NCBI RefSeq assembly: GCF_001659705.1
Contig: NZ_CP015971.1
Coordinates: 3,041,029 to 3,105,028 of the forward strand
Direction of reading: 5' to 3'
DNA length: 64,000 bases
Source: Arachidicoccus sp. BS20
Lineage (GTDB): Bacteria; Bacteroidota; Bacteroidia; Chitinophagales; Chitinophagaceae
The position numbers and the translations under genes are program-made. The notes beneath the pieces are model-generated. The model was not told the DNA's origin. It ran no database searches and saw only the letters and a program-made list of their open reading frames with translations. The stretch's first letter is position 1. Each line of letters begins with the position of its first letter. This document shows, piece by piece, positions 1 through 8,543 of the stretch.

Positions 1-1200
1 GAACAAAGTCGGCTGGATATAATAGCCGCCTTCGAGTTCGCCGCCAAGCCGGTTTTCATCGCCGCCTGTCAATAGTTCCGCGCCTTCTTCTTTACCGAGT
101 TTCAGGTAAGACATGATTTTGTCTTTCTGAATTTTTGATGCCTGTGCGCCCATCATCACGGTCGGGTCGAGCGGATTGCCTACTTTAATTTTGTTTACGC
201 GTTCAACCACGCGCGCAATGAATTTATCGTAGATATCTTCCTGAATCAACAAGCGCGAAGGACAAGTACAAATTTCGCCTTGATTCAATGCAAATAAAAC
301 TGCACCTTCAATGGCTTTATCCAGATATTCATCATCGGCATCCATTACAGAATTAAAGAAAATGTTGGGCGATTTTCCGCCGAGTTCCAATGTTACGGGA
401 ATAATATTTTCCGTCGCATATTGCATAACCAAACGACCTGTTGCAGTCGAACCTGTAAACGCAGCTTTTGCCACCTTCGGATTTGTAACTAACGGACGAC
501 CGAGTTCCGCACCGAAACCGTTCACAATATTGACAACGCCTGCGGGAATCAAGTCTTCAATCAGTTCCATCAAAACCATAATGGAAACAGGCGTGCTTTC
601 GGCAGGTTTCAACACTACGCAATTGCCTGCGGCAAGCGCCGGTGCAAGTTTCCATACAGCCATTAAAATCGGAAAATTCCAAGGGATAATTTGTGCTACA
701 ACTCCCAAAGGTTCTTGAATAATTAAAGAAACCGTGTCTTTATCCAACTCTGTTGCAGAGCCTTCTTCCGCGCGGATAACGCCGGCAAAATAACGGAAGT
801 GGTCAATTGCCAAAGGGATATCTGCATTCAGCGTTTCGCGTATGGGTTTACCATTGTCGATAGTTTCCACTTCGGCAATTTTTTGCAGGTTTTGTTCCAT
901 TCTGTCTGCGATTTTATTCAGCATAATGCTGCGCTCTGTAGCCGAAGTATTTTTCCACGTTTTGAACGCTTCGGTTGCGGCATCAACGGCGAGCGAAATA
1001 TCTTCTTTGGAAGAATGCGCCACTTGCGTAAACACTTTTCCGTTGATGGGCGAAACTACGTCGAAGTATTTTCCGTTTACGGGCGCAGTCCATTTTCCGC
1101 CGATATAATTGTTGTATTTTTCCTTAAATGAAGGAAATGCAATATGATTATTTGCTTCTTTTTTGTCCTCAACAAGCGGACTTTCTAATACGTCTGACAT
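1..1200 (-). CDS. NAD-dependent aldehyde dehydrogenase (partial, N-terminal 400 residues)
   Basis: Oxidises an aldehyde to the acid with NAD(P)+ in the cytoplasm. The ATG is at 1200 and the frame stays open to the window edge, so about 100 C-terminal residues are missing. The catalytic set is visible: Asn175 in IIPWNFP, Glu272 in LELGGKSP and the nucleophile Cys311 in NQGEICTCPSR. The Cys-Thr-Cys-Pro-Ser context is typical of the ExaC/AcoD/AldB group that handles acetaldehyde and other short aldehydes; the exact substrate is inferred. It diverges from an AraC-type gene, which suggests local control. A TAnnTTTG box lies on its strand at 1222-1229. Confidence 0.93.
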   Translation of the reverse strand, partial: MSDVLESPLVEDKKEANNHIAFPSFKEKYNNYIGGKWTAPVNGKYFDVVSPINGKVFTQVAHSSKEDISLAVDAATEAFKTWKNTSATERSIMLNKIADRMEQNLQKIAEVETIDNGKPIRETLNADIPLAIDHFRYFAGVIRAEEGSATELDKDTVSLIIQEPLGVVAQIIPWNFPILMAVWKLAPALAAGNCVVLKPAESTPVSIMVLMELIEDLIPAGVVNIVNGFGAELGRPLVTNPKVAKAAFTGSTATGRLVMQYATENIIPVTLELGGKSPNIFFNSVMDADDEYLDKAIEGAVLFALNQGEICTCPSRLLIQEDIYDKFIARVVERVNKIKVGNPLDPTVMMGAQASKIQKDKIMSYLKLGKEEGAELLTGGDENRLGGELEGGYYIQPTLF

Positions 1201-1221
1201 AATCTTTATTTTTTGTTTGCT

Positions 1222-1229
1222 CAAAGCTA
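1222..1229 (-). promoter_or_regulatory. Bacteroidota -7 box of the aldehyde dehydrogenase
   Basis: The minus strand reads TAGCTTTG, an exact match to TAnnTTTG, 22 bases upstream of the ATG at 1200. No clear -33 TTG is seen at the usual distance. Confidence 0.5.
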
Positions 1230-1330
1230 CCTAACATTTGGTTGTATAAATAGTAAAAAAATGCAGGAAAATAGCAGAATAATCGCATTAGATTTTTGTA
1301 AACAAAACGATGAAAAGTACAGCAATATTT

Positions 1331-1493
1331 AACCACACAGAAACATAGAATTTTCATCTTTGATGAAAACCTTTGTGCAACTTAGTGTTTACTTCGAGCT
1401 TCTTTGTGGAATAGCTGTATCACAGAGTTGCACTAAGATTTCATAGAGTTACACAAAGTGTTTTTTATCTATAAACTATGTTTCTATGTGGTT
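1331..1493. repeat. Intergenic inverted repeat with AACCACA-type ends
   Basis: The left arm at 1331-1349 begins AACCACACAGAAACATAG. The right arm at 1476-1493 is ctatgtttctatgtggtt, whose complement differs from the left arm at one position. The identical right-arm 18-mer occurs again at 38916-38933 downstream of another inverted left arm. It looks like a small non-coding dispersed element rather than an operator. Confidence 0.65.
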
Positions 1494-1525
1494 ACAATTG
1501 TTTCAAAATTAACAGATGAAATATA

Positions 1526-1555
1526 TTTGGAAAGAAATATAAAACCTTACATTTG
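1526..1555 (+). promoter_or_regulatory. Promoter of the AraC-type gene
   Basis: TTTG at 1526-1529, an 18-base spacer and TACATTTG at 1548-1555 match the -33/-7 pattern of the Bacteroidota housekeeping sigma factor. A second -7-like box, TATATTTG, lies at 1522-1529. The expected start is near 1562, about 30 bases before the ATG at 1594. Confidence 0.6.
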
Positions 1556-1593
1556 TATGTAAACCGATTTGCGTAAAAATTTAATCTCAAGTC

Positions 1594-2520
1594 ATGTCGC
1601 GCAAAGCATTATTAAAACCGCTGCAACTCAGCCCCGTTCGTACTTTGGACACTTTAGTCGAGAGCCGAAAACGCTATTCGTTCCGCGATTGCGAACTGGA
1701 TATTTATGAAACGCATACATCGGTAAAAAACGTGTCGCTCAAGTTCAGTGATTTTGCATTTACAAGCATGATTCGCGGCAAAAAAGAACTGAAGATTACG
1801 GACAAAAGTGAAAAGTTTGAATACTTGCCGGGCGAAAGCGTGATAATGCTGCCGGGCGAAGAAATGCTTATTGATTTTCCCGAAGCGGACACGCAGCCGT
1901 CGCAATGCCTCGCACTTTCTATCAGCAAGGATTTTATTAAAAATACGGTGGATTATCTGAACGGAAATTTTCCGAAAGCAGATAACGAATCGCAATGGAA
2001 ATTTTCCGACGAACATTTTTACTTATTCAACAGCGCGTCCTTGTCTTCTGCTACAAATAATATTCTGCGCATCGCGACGGAAGATAACAGCGCAAAAGAC
2101 TTTATTACAGACCTTGCGCTGAAAGAACTGTTGATAAGAATAATGCAAACGCAGGCGCGGAAATTTTTTGAAACGAATTATCTGCAATACAAAAACAGCA
2201 ACCGTTTTGCCGCCGTAATCGATTATATAAAGAACAATATTCACGACAAAATTTCGATGGACTTGCTGGCGAAAAAATCTTATATGAGCAAGTCAAATTT
2301 CTTTCGCGCGTTTAAGCAAGAGTTCGGCATTTCGCCCAACCGGTTTATTTTACAGGAAAGAATTGATAAGGCAAAAATGCTGCTGCAAAATTATACTCCC
2401 ATTTCGGAAACGGCTTTTCAAACAGGCTTTTCGGATACCAATTATTTTATCAAAGCATTTAAAGATGTGGAAGGCATAACGCCGAAATGCTTTCAGCGGA
2501 ATGTGAACAGGAAGAATTAA
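1594..2520 (+). CDS. AraC-family transcriptional regulator
   Basis: 308-residue DNA-binding regulator. The last 100 residues (about 205-305) hold the two helix-turn-helix units of the AraC/XylS fold, with the typical MSKSNFFRAFKQEFGISPNRF and FSDTNYFIKAFKDVEGITP signatures. Residues about 20-190 resemble the AraC_N (PF06719) sensing domain, seen in a family often located next to oxidoreductases. It is transcribed away from the aldehyde dehydrogenase across a shared control region, so that enzyme is the most likely target. The ligand is unknown and may be an aldehyde or alcohol. Confidence 0.9.
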   Translation: MSRKALLKPLQLSPVRTLDTLVESRKRYSFRDCELDIYETHTSVKNVSLKFSDFAFTSMIRGKKELKITDKSEKFEYLPGESVIMLPGEEMLIDFPEADTQPSQCLALSISKDFIKNTVDYLNGNFPKADNESQWKFSDEHFYLFNSASLSSATNNILRIATEDNSAKDFITDLALKELLIRIMQTQARKFFETNYLQYKNSNRFAAVIDYIKNNIHDKISMDLLAKKSYMSKSNFFRAFKQEFGISPNRFILQERIDKAKMLLQNYTPISETAFQTGFSDTNYFIKAFKDVEGITPKCFQRNVNRKN

Positions 2521-2534
2521 ATTCCAAAAATCAC

Positions 2535-3128
2535 TCAATGGAACTTTTGTTCTTTTGCAAGCATTTCCAAAATTGCAGCCATTCTTTTAGTTCTTGTTTC
2601 TGGTTTTTTCGCGGTTTGCAGTCGCCATGCAACGGCATATTTATTTGCTTTGTTTAATGTTTCAAAAAATGCTTCGGCTTTTTTATTTTTTGCAAGTGCT
2701 GTCAAAAAATCTTCGGGAACAGCCATCTTGCTCGGCGAGTCATAAGCCGTTTCCCAAGTGCCATCGTCTTTGGCTTTTTCAACCATTGCAACGCCCGAAG
2801 GTTTCATTTTTCCGAGCGAAGTGAGGCGTTCAATGTGTTCGATATTTCTTTTCGACCAAACGCTTTTTGCGCGGCGCGGCGTAAATTTTTGGATATAAGA
2901 TTTCTCATCAAATTTTTTCAGTTGCCCGTCAATCCAGCCATAGCAAAGCGCTTCGTCCAACGCTTGTGCATAAGTAATGGTTTTTTCGCCTGAATCTTTT
3001 TTGAAAAAGCGCAACCACAAACCGTTTTCTTTATCAAAATTTTTTGCAAGCCAATCTGCAAAATGTTTTTGCGTAGCGAAAGAAAGTATGGGCAATTCTT
3101 TTTTATCGGGAGGTTTCATAGACTTCAT
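2535..3128 (-). CDS. YdeI/OmpD-associated family protein
   Basis: About 197 residues from the ATG at 3128; an in-frame GTG at 3137 and a further ATG at 3119 are alternatives. The N-terminal FATQKHFADWLAKNFDKENGLWLRFFKK and the following YAQALDEALCYGWIDGQ region are characteristic of the YdeI/OmpD-associated (bacteriocin-protection) family, and a basic C-terminal segment, PETRTKRMAAILEMLA, closes the protein. Its biochemical role is not established. It is a single gene convergent with the AraC-type gene (14-base gap), with a TAnnTTTG box on its strand at 3147-3154. Confidence 0.8.
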   Translation of the reverse strand: MKSMKPPDKKELPILSFATQKHFADWLAKNFDKENGLWLRFFKKDSGEKTITYAQALDEALCYGWIDGQLKKFDEKSYIQKFTPRRAKSVWSKRNIEHIERLTSLGKMKPSGVAMVEKAKDDGTWETAYDSPSKMAVPEDFLTALAKNKKAEAFFETLNKANKYAVAWRLQTAKKPETRTKRMAAILEMLAKEQKFH

Positions 3129-3146
3129 TTTAATCACTCTTTCTTA

Positions 3147-3154
3147 CAAAATTA
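3147..3154 (-). promoter_or_regulatory. -7 box of the YdeI-like gene
   Basis: The minus strand reads TAATTTTG (TAnnTTTG), 18 bases upstream of the ATG at 3128. This favours a start at 3128 or 3119. Confidence 0.45.
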
Positions 3155-3209
3155 AACCAATATCTTTACTCTCAAATTCAAAAATCATACATCATAAATC
3201 TCAAATAAA

Positions 3210-3614
3210 ATGACTTCCGAAATTATTTACAAAGGCGAACTCCGCACAGATTGCACGCACCTGCAAAGCGGCACTATTATTGAAACCGACGCACCTACCG
3301 ACAACAAAGGAAAAGGCGAACGTTTTTCTCCTACGGACTTAGTAGCGACGGCTTTGGGCAGTTGCATCATTACAACCATGGCGATTAAAACCGCAGATTG
3401 GGACATTGATTTGTCGGGCACAAAACTCGAAGTAACCAAAATTATGAATGCCGAACCGCGCCGCATCGGCGAGATAAAAGTGGATATTTATTTCCCGAAA
3501 AATCTGAATGCAGATGACAAGCAAAAAACGATTTTGGAACGTATCGCCTACACTTGTCCCGTTGCGCAAAGTTTACATTCGGATTTGGTGCAGACGATTT
3601 CGTTTAATTATTAG
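3210..3614 (+). CDS. OsmC/Ohr-family peroxiredoxin-like protein
   Basis: 134 residues, the usual OsmC length. The redox cysteine pair of the family is present: Cys52 in ALGSCIITTMAI and Cys116 in AYTCPVAQSL. The family reduces organic or fatty-acid hydroperoxides with thiol reductants in the cytoplasm. The TDNKGKGERFSPTDLVA segment fits the OsmC subgroup better than Ohr, but the substrate cannot be read from the sequence. It is a stand-alone gene, followed by an AT-rich spacer made of TAATATGTAATAA-like and CATTACACATTATACA words. Confidence 0.88.
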   Translation: MTSEIIYKGELRTDCTHLQSGTIIETDAPTDNKGKGERFSPTDLVATALGSCIITTMAIKTADWDIDLSGTKLEVTKIMNAEPRRIGEIKVDIYFPKNLNADDKQKTILERIAYTCPVAQSLHSDLVQTISFNY

Positions 3615-3666
3615 TGAGTAATATGTAATAAAAATTCATCATTACACATTATACATTTCTCATTCC
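3614..3666. repeat. AT-rich imperfect inverted repeat
   Basis: GTGAGTAATATGTAATAA is followed after a short loop by words whose complement reads AATGAGAAATGTATAATG. It belongs to the tandem-word hairpins found in several spacers of this window. Confidence 0.35.
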
Positions 3667-3677
3667 TCGTTAAATCC

Positions 3678-3685
3678 TACCTTTG
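3678..3685 (+). promoter_or_regulatory. -7 box of rimO
   Basis: TACCTTTG matches TAnnTTTG only 12 bases before the ATG at 3698, so the mRNA is predicted to have almost no leader. No good -33 element is seen. Confidence 0.5.
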
Positions 3686-3697
3686 CCATCTCAAATT

Positions 3698-5005
3698 ATG
3701 AAGGCAAAAACGCTTACGAAAGATAAAGTAAACATCATCACGCTGGGATGCAGCAAAAACCTTGTGGACAGCGAGGTTTTGAGCGGACAACTGCGCGCCA
3801 ATAATATCGATGTTCTCCATGAAAACAAAAGACTCGACCACAACATTGTTGTTGTAAACACTTGCGGATTTATTGATAAAGCAAAAGAAGAAAGCATTAA
3901 TACGATTCTCGAACAAGTCGATTTGAAAAAACGCGGAAAGCTTGATAAGGTCTATGTTACAGGCTGTTTGAGCGAGCGCTACCGCGGCGATTTGGAAAGC
4001 GAAATTCCCGAAGTGGATGCATGGTTTGGCACCATGGAATTGCCTTTGATGCTGAAAAAATTTGAAGCGGATTACAAAAGCGAATTGCTCGGCGAGCGTT
4101 TTTTAAGCACGCCGCAACATTATGCGTATTTAAAAATCAGTGAAGGTTGCAACCGTACTTGTTCTTTCTGCGCCATTCCGTTGATGCGTGGCACACACGT
4201 TTCCCGACCCTTAGAAGATTTGGTTAAAGAAGCTGAAAGCCTTGTACGGCGCGGCGTTAAAGAAATTATGCTGATTGCACAGGAACTTACTTATTACGGT
4301 TTGGATTTGTATAAAAAGAGAAGCCTTGCAACTTTATTGGAAAAATTATCCAACGTTGAAGGACTTGAATGGATTCGTTTGCATTATGCTTATCCCAACA
4401 AATTTCCACTCGAAGTTCTGGACGTGATGCGCGAGCGAAAAAATATTTGCAACTATCTTGATATGCCTTTGCAGCACGCGAGCAACAATATGCTGAAAGC
4501 GATGAAACGCCAAAGCACGCGGCAGGAAATGGAAGAACTAATTGCAACTATCCGCGAGAAAAATCCCGGTATATGTTTGCGTACAACATTGATTACAGGC
4601 TTTCCCGGCGAAACCTTGGAAGACGTGGAAGAACTGAAAGATTTTTTAATAAGAACGCGTTTTGACCGCGTAGGTATTTTCCAATATTCGCATGAAGAAA
4701 ATACAAGCGCATACAGCCTTTCAGACAATATTCCTGCGGAAGAAAAACAACGCCGCGCGCAGGAAATCATGGAAGTGCAGCAGGAAATTTCTCTGGAAAA
4801 AAACATGGAAAAAGTAGGCAAAACTTTCCGTGTATTGATTGATAAAAAAGAAGCGGGACGTTATTTGGGAAGAACGGAATTTGACAGTGTGGAAGTGGAT
4901 AACGAAGTAATTATTCATTCGACTAAAAAATTAACCATCGGCGAATTTGTGAACGTAAAAATCACAAAGGCGTATGATTATGATTTGGAGGGAGAAGTTG
5001 TCTGA
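3698..5005 (+). CDS. rimO: Ribosomal protein S12 methylthiotransferase RimO
   Basis: Radical-SAM enzyme that adds a methylthio group to an aspartate of ribosomal protein S12. 435 residues from the ATG at 3698; a TTG at 3683 is in frame but lies on the promoter box, so it is rejected. The N-terminal UPF0004 domain carries cluster cysteines Cys18 (LGCSKN), Cys56 (NTCGF) and Cys90 (TGCLSERY). The radical-SAM triad is Cys151, Cys155 and Cys158 in EGCNRTCSFCAIP, and a TRAM-like domain lies at the C terminus (about 370-435). The LGCSKNLVDSE signature separates RimO from MiaB. The dispersed element R1 begins 4 bases after its stop codon. Confidence 0.95.
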   Translation: MKAKTLTKDKVNIITLGCSKNLVDSEVLSGQLRANNIDVLHENKRLDHNIVVVNTCGFIDKAKEESINTILEQVDLKKRGKLDKVYVTGCLSERYRGDLESEIPEVDAWFGTMELPLMLKKFEADYKSELLGERFLSTPQHYAYLKISEGCNRTCSFCAIPLMRGTHVSRPLEDLVKEAESLVRRGVKEIMLIAQELTYYGLDLYKKRSLATLLEKLSNVEGLEWIRLHYAYPNKFPLEVLDVMRERKNICNYLDMPLQHASNNMLKAMKRQSTRQEMEELIATIREKNPGICLRTTLITGFPGETLEDVEELKDFLIRTRFDRVGIFQYSHEENTSAYSLSDNIPAEEKQRRAQEIMEVQQEISLEKNMEKVGKTFRVLIDKKEAGRYLGRTEFDSVEVDNEVIIHSTKKLTIGEFVNVKITKAYDYDLEGEVV

Positions 5006-5009
5006 GTCT

Positions 5010-5032
5010 TGATTTGTGGGAATGAAAAGATT
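5010..5032 (+). repeat. Post-stop element R1 (copy after rimO)
   Basis: The copy has the form TGATTTGTGGGA followed by ATGAAAAGATT and starts 4 bases past the rimO stop. Related copies follow the stops of typA (21193), nuoJ (51890) and nuoM (55801). Confidence 0.6.
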
Positions 5033-5036
5033 TTTT

Positions 5037-5072
5037 GAACCACAAAGGCACGAAGACACAAAGGAACACAAG
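5037..5072 (+). repeat. CACAAAG-type dispersed element R2
   Basis: The run begins GAACCACAAAGGCACGAAG and continues with ACACAAAGG and AACACAAGG words of about 9 bases. A close copy is at 55838-55876, in the same position relative to R1. Confidence 0.6.
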
Positions 5073-5095
5073 GAAAGAATAAGAACACACACGCA

Positions 5096-5178
5096 CGTCA
5101 TGCTGAACTTGTTTCAGCATCTCTTGGTAAAGTATAAAAAACGCATAATAAAAGATGCCGAAATAAATTCAGCATGAC
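5096..5178. repeat. Inverted repeat with CGTCATGCTGAA ends
   Basis: The left arm is about 30 bases from 5096 (CGTCATGCTGAACTTGTTTC onward). The right arm ends near 5178 with TTCAGCATGACGG and complements the left with a few mismatches. A half copy on the opposite strand lies at 14290-14317. This type of spacer element is widespread in bacteria. Confidence 0.65.
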
Positions 5179-5241
5179 GGCAAAGGTTTTCAGATTTTTA
5201 CAAAGCAAATTGAGGATTGAAGAAAAAGAACACGTTTGCGC

Positions 5242-5274
5242 CGTCATTGCGAGCGCAGCGAAGCAATCTCAAAA
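5242..5274 (+). repeat. CGTCATTGCGAGCG-type element R3
   Basis: CGTCATTGCGAGCGCAGCG followed by AAGCAATCTCAAAA, with ATTGC/GCAAT ends able to pair. A second copy lies at 55897-55935. This is a known type of pan-bacterial extragenic repeat. Confidence 0.6.
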
Positions 5275-5294
5275 TTCGATAAGATAAATATTTT

Positions 5295-6899
5295 ATGAGC
5301 GAAGGCAATTGTACTTTTATCGATTATAAAAACACAGGTTATTTTTCAAAAATAGCCGTTGATTATATTGAACAGAAAGAAGACTTACAACCGTTTTTCT
5401 TGCACGAAGTTTCTTACAAAGGAATTGAAGATTCTGTCAAAGCAAGAGAAAATTTTCCGCAACATAATCGAAATATTTTAGTTGAGGAATTGCAACATCA
5501 ATACGCTGAAATACAGACTTCATCAACTGTTCAGCAGAATATTATTTCTCTAAAAAATCAAAATACTTTTACGGTTACAACGGCGCATCAGCCGAATATT
5601 TTCGGCGGACCATTGTATGTTGTTTATAAAATTTTGCACGTTGTAAAAATTGCGCAAGAGCTTTCCACAAAATATTCAGATAAATATTTTGTTCCCGTTT
5701 ATTATATGGGCAGCGAAGACGCGGATTTGGACGAACTGAACAACATCACGATTAACGGCAAAAAATATGTTTGGCATACTACGCAAACAGGTGCAGTCGG
5801 CAGAATGTGTATCGATAAAAATCTATTATCGTTAATCGATGAAATGCAGGCGCAGATTGGCGTTGAGTCGTTCGGTAACGAATGGATTGACATTTTAAAA
5901 TCCGCTTACAAACAAGGAAAAAATATTCAGCAGGCAACGTTTGAATTTTTAAATGCCGCGTTTGGCAAATATGGTTTGCTGATTATCATTCCCGATAATG
6001 CGAATTTGAAAAGATTGTTTGAGCCGATTATTGTAAAAGAATTAAAACAACAATTTTCTCACAAGGCTTTACAGCAAACAGTTTCAGCGCTTACAGAGAA
6101 AAATTATCATGCGCAAACCGAAGGTCGCGAGCTCAATCTTTTTTATTTGCTGAATGATAAAAGAGAACGCATAGAAATTGAAAATGGTTTGTATGTTGTA
6201 CGTAATCTGAACCTACAATTTTCGCAAGAAGAAATTATTAATGAAGTAAAAAATTATCCCGACAGATTCAGTGCAAACGTAGTGCTGCGCGGCGTTTTTC
6301 AGGAAACGATTTTGCCGAACATTGCATTTGTCGGCGGCGGCGGCGAGTTAGCTTATTGGTTAGAATTGAAAAATGTTTTTGCGAATGCAAATGTTCCTTA
6401 CCCAATGTTGTTGCTGAGAAATTCTTTTTTATTCATCAACGAAAGGCAAAAAGAAATCATCCAAAAACTACATATTTCGTTTGAAATTTTATTTAAAAAA
6501 GAACACGAAATTTTAAATGAAATTCTTGCAGCAGAGCATCGGGAAATTTCTTTGGATAAAGAATTGGATGAAATAAAATCTACTTATCAATCTTTAAAAA
6601 ATAAAGCAAATAAAGCCGATACAACTTTAATGCAGCACGTGGAAGCCTTATTCATAAAGGCTTTCAAGCGGATTGAAAATTTAGAAAAGAAAATTTCTTC
6701 TGCGCAAAGAAAGAAATTGACAACCGAAAAATCTCAAATCGAAAAATTAAAATCCGACCTTTTCCCTAAAAACAGTTTGCAGGAGCGTGTTGAAAATATT
6801 GCAGGTTTTTACGCGACGTATGGCAGCAAAATCTTCGATACTATTTTAGAAAATTCTTTGACGATTGAAAGTAAGTTTGGGATAATTTTTATTCAATAA
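5295..6899 (+). CDS. bshC: Bacillithiol biosynthesis cysteine-adding enzyme BshC
   Basis: 534 residues, normal for BshC, which performs the last step of bacillithiol synthesis by joining cysteine to glucosaminyl-malate. The family signatures TTAHQPNIFGGPLYVVYK (about residues 95-112) and FVPVYYMGSEDADLDELNN (about 133-151) are clear. A GGGGELAYWLELKN segment follows near residue 350, and a long coiled coil rich in Lys and Glu lies at about 395-500. No other bsh gene is in the window. The gene is isolated between repeat modules upstream and the convergent CotH-like gene 3 bases downstream. Confidence 0.93.
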   Translation: MSEGNCTFIDYKNTGYFSKIAVDYIEQKEDLQPFFLHEVSYKGIEDSVKARENFPQHNRNILVEELQHQYAEIQTSSTVQQNIISLKNQNTFTVTTAHQPNIFGGPLYVVYKILHVVKIAQELSTKYSDKYFVPVYYMGSEDADLDELNNITINGKKYVWHTTQTGAVGRMCIDKNLLSLIDEMQAQIGVESFGNEWIDILKSAYKQGKNIQQATFEFLNAAFGKYGLLIIIPDNANLKRLFEPIIVKELKQQFSHKALQQTVSALTEKNYHAQTEGRELNLFYLLNDKRERIEIENGLYVVRNLNLQFSQEEIINEVKNYPDRFSANVVLRGVFQETILPNIAFVGGGGELAYWLELKNVFANANVPYPMLLLRNSFLFINERQKEIIQKLHISFEILFKKEHEILNEILAAEHREISLDKELDEIKSTYQSLKNKANKADTTLMQHVEALFIKAFKRIENLEKKISSAQRKKLTTEKSQIEKLKSDLFPKNSLQERVENIAGFYATYGSKIFDTILENSLTIESKFGIIFIQ

Positions 6900-6902
6900 T
6901 TA

Positions 6903-8471
6903 TTATTGATACAACGTTTGCAGGTTATCATCTATCCAAGTGATTCGTTCCGACAACCAGTCTTTCATATAAGTAATTTCGCCGTCATAGCTTCCGGCAA
7001 TTTCAGTTGCTCCCAAAGGGGCGAAACTTTGATTCATAGTGTCCCATTTCTTAAAATTTTCAACTTCCGATTGATGCAAATAGTCAGTCATGCTGTCAAT
7101 TGTATTATTCAGCGAATTCAAAGAGTCTCTAATCGATTGCCATTCCGCAATAGTTACTTCGGTAAAAGATGAATCCTGAAACAATCTGGAAAACCACGCC
7201 TGGTTGCGAATCCACCATCCTTCCGCATTACCGTTATTGTTATCATCGGTATTTCCTATTGCAATATCAAAGTCCCAAACGGGTCCCATGTTCAGCAAAC
7301 TGTTTCTGTCTTTATATAGATAAGTGCTTGTCCAAAAGCCCGCATCATTGTTTTTCGTCAGCTCATTTACCCAAAAATATTCTGCAAAACTTGCAGGAGA
7401 TAAATATTTTCTGTAACCGTTTACAGAGTCTGTAAAATTACTTGCATACAAAGCGTTTTCCGTGCTGTCGAAATAACTGGCTATGTAGGCTGTTTGCTGC
7501 GCAATACTGTCCGAAGGGTCGTGAATAATAAAACTATTTTTTTCCAAAGAAGTAGTAAACCGCATATGGTCATTATCTTCATCTTTGTTATCCGCTTCTA
7601 TTAAATAGCCGCCGGTTGATGATTTTCCGCTTATATCGTCGTCATCCATTTCTTTTATATTTAAGCGGTTTTTATCAATATTAATCTGCTCAATCAGTTG
7701 GTAATTTCCTACATAAGTACCGTTTAATACCAATTCCACGAACCGTGAGCGCGGTGTATAAAACATCCCGAACATTTGGCTGATTCTAAGCGCAAGATAA
7801 TTGCGAAGCAAAGTTTTATCGACGTAATTGGCAAGTAAAATCCACTTTTTGCCCGAAGGCATTCCAAGCAATGAAGCCTTGGATGAAAGCTTTACTTTGT
7901 AAGGACGTTTCGGATAAGAAGCAGTGGTATTTCCGTGAAGATAAAAAGCAGCATCTCCTGAATAACTGCTAAATCTCACATCATTTGAATCAATAATAAA
8001 CGTGCCACTCACACCAACGTCTTTACTGTTTATTGACTGATTATTTGTATTGATGTAAACAATAGGAAGTCCTGTGAATTTTTTTAAGATAACCACATAA
8101 GTTTGCGACAGATCATTATCGCTTGTAACCAAAGTATAAGTTACGGGACGAGAAAAATCGTTGGGCGTTACACCATTGTCCTGAGAAATATTATCGACTG
8201 TAACATCTACGCCTTGCTCATTAGTGCTAAAGCGGGCTGCCAGCTCGGTCACATCTGTATTTAAAGGATAAAAACCCGTAATGGTATCGTTTTGAATAGT
8301 ACAAATAACGGAGTCGGAAAGATTGCCTGTATTATCTTTAGGAATAAATTCAAAAGATTGGAGCGAAGGTTGAACTGTTTGAATTTGGTTAATCGGAACT
8401 TTCTTTTTACAACCTGAACCAATTGCCAGAAGGATAAAAACCGTAGTAACATATAACCAAAATTTATTCAT
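6903..8471 (-). CDS. CotH-kinase-family lipoprotein
   Basis: 522 residues. The N terminus is a lipoprotein signal with the lipobox IGSGC, so the protein should be anchored in an outer or inner membrane and exposed outside the cytoplasm. Residues about 30-130 form a region resembling a small beta domain found before other Bacteroidota surface proteins. From about 135 on it matches the CotH family: FYLHGNTTASYPKRPYKVK, KKWILLANYVDKTLLRN, and the metal/nucleotide-binding WDFDIAIGN near residue 400. CotH of spore formers is an atypical protein kinase; whether this exported homologue phosphorylates proteins is unknown. Confidence 0.85.
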   Translation of the reverse strand: MNKFWLYVTTVFILLAIGSGCKKKVPINQIQTVQPSLQSFEFIPKDNTGNLSDSVICTIQNDTITGFYPLNTDVTELAARFSTNEQGVDVTVDNISQDNGVTPNDFSRPVTYTLVTSDNDLSQTYVVILKKFTGLPIVYINTNNQSINSKDVGVSGTFIIDSNDVRFSSYSGDAAFYLHGNTTASYPKRPYKVKLSSKASLLGMPSGKKWILLANYVDKTLLRNYLALRISQMFGMFYTPRSRFVELVLNGTYVGNYQLIEQINIDKNRLNIKEMDDDDISGKSSTGGYLIEADNKDEDNDHMRFTTSLEKNSFIIHDPSDSIAQQTAYIASYFDSTENALYASNFTDSVNGYRKYLSPASFAEYFWVNELTKNNDAGFWTSTYLYKDRNSLLNMGPVWDFDIAIGNTDDNNNGNAEGWWIRNQAWFSRLFQDSSFTEVTIAEWQSIRDSLNSLNNTIDSMTDYLHQSEVENFKKWDTMNQSFAPLGATEIAGSYDGEITYMKDWLSERITWIDDNLQTLYQ

Positions 8472-8543
8472 AACAGGATTTTAGTTTAATAAAACTTAAA
8501 AAATAAAGGATAAACGTTAGCATGAATTACATTTTCAATATTT

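Larger units (their letters stand above)
1201..1593. other. Divergent control region between the aldehyde dehydrogenase and the AraC-type regulator
   Basis: This 393-base spacer has no convincing gene. It holds promoter boxes for both flanking genes (1222-1229 minus; 1522-1529 and 1548-1555 plus). Between them lies an inverted repeat with arms at 1331-1349 and 1476-1493. The stretch between the arms also contains CACAGAGTTGCACTAAG-like and ACACAAAG words related to repeats elsewhere in the window. A short frame at 1169-1357 minus overlaps the dehydrogenase start and looks non-coding. Confidence 0.6.

Noticed and set aside
311-1131. Plus-strand reading frames over the aldehyde dehydrogenase
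   Set aside because: They are antisense to a clear dehydrogenase and show no recognised domain.
5037-5072. CACAAAG-type runs as CRISPR repeats
   Set aside because: The words are of unequal length with no unique spacers and no cas genes in the window.
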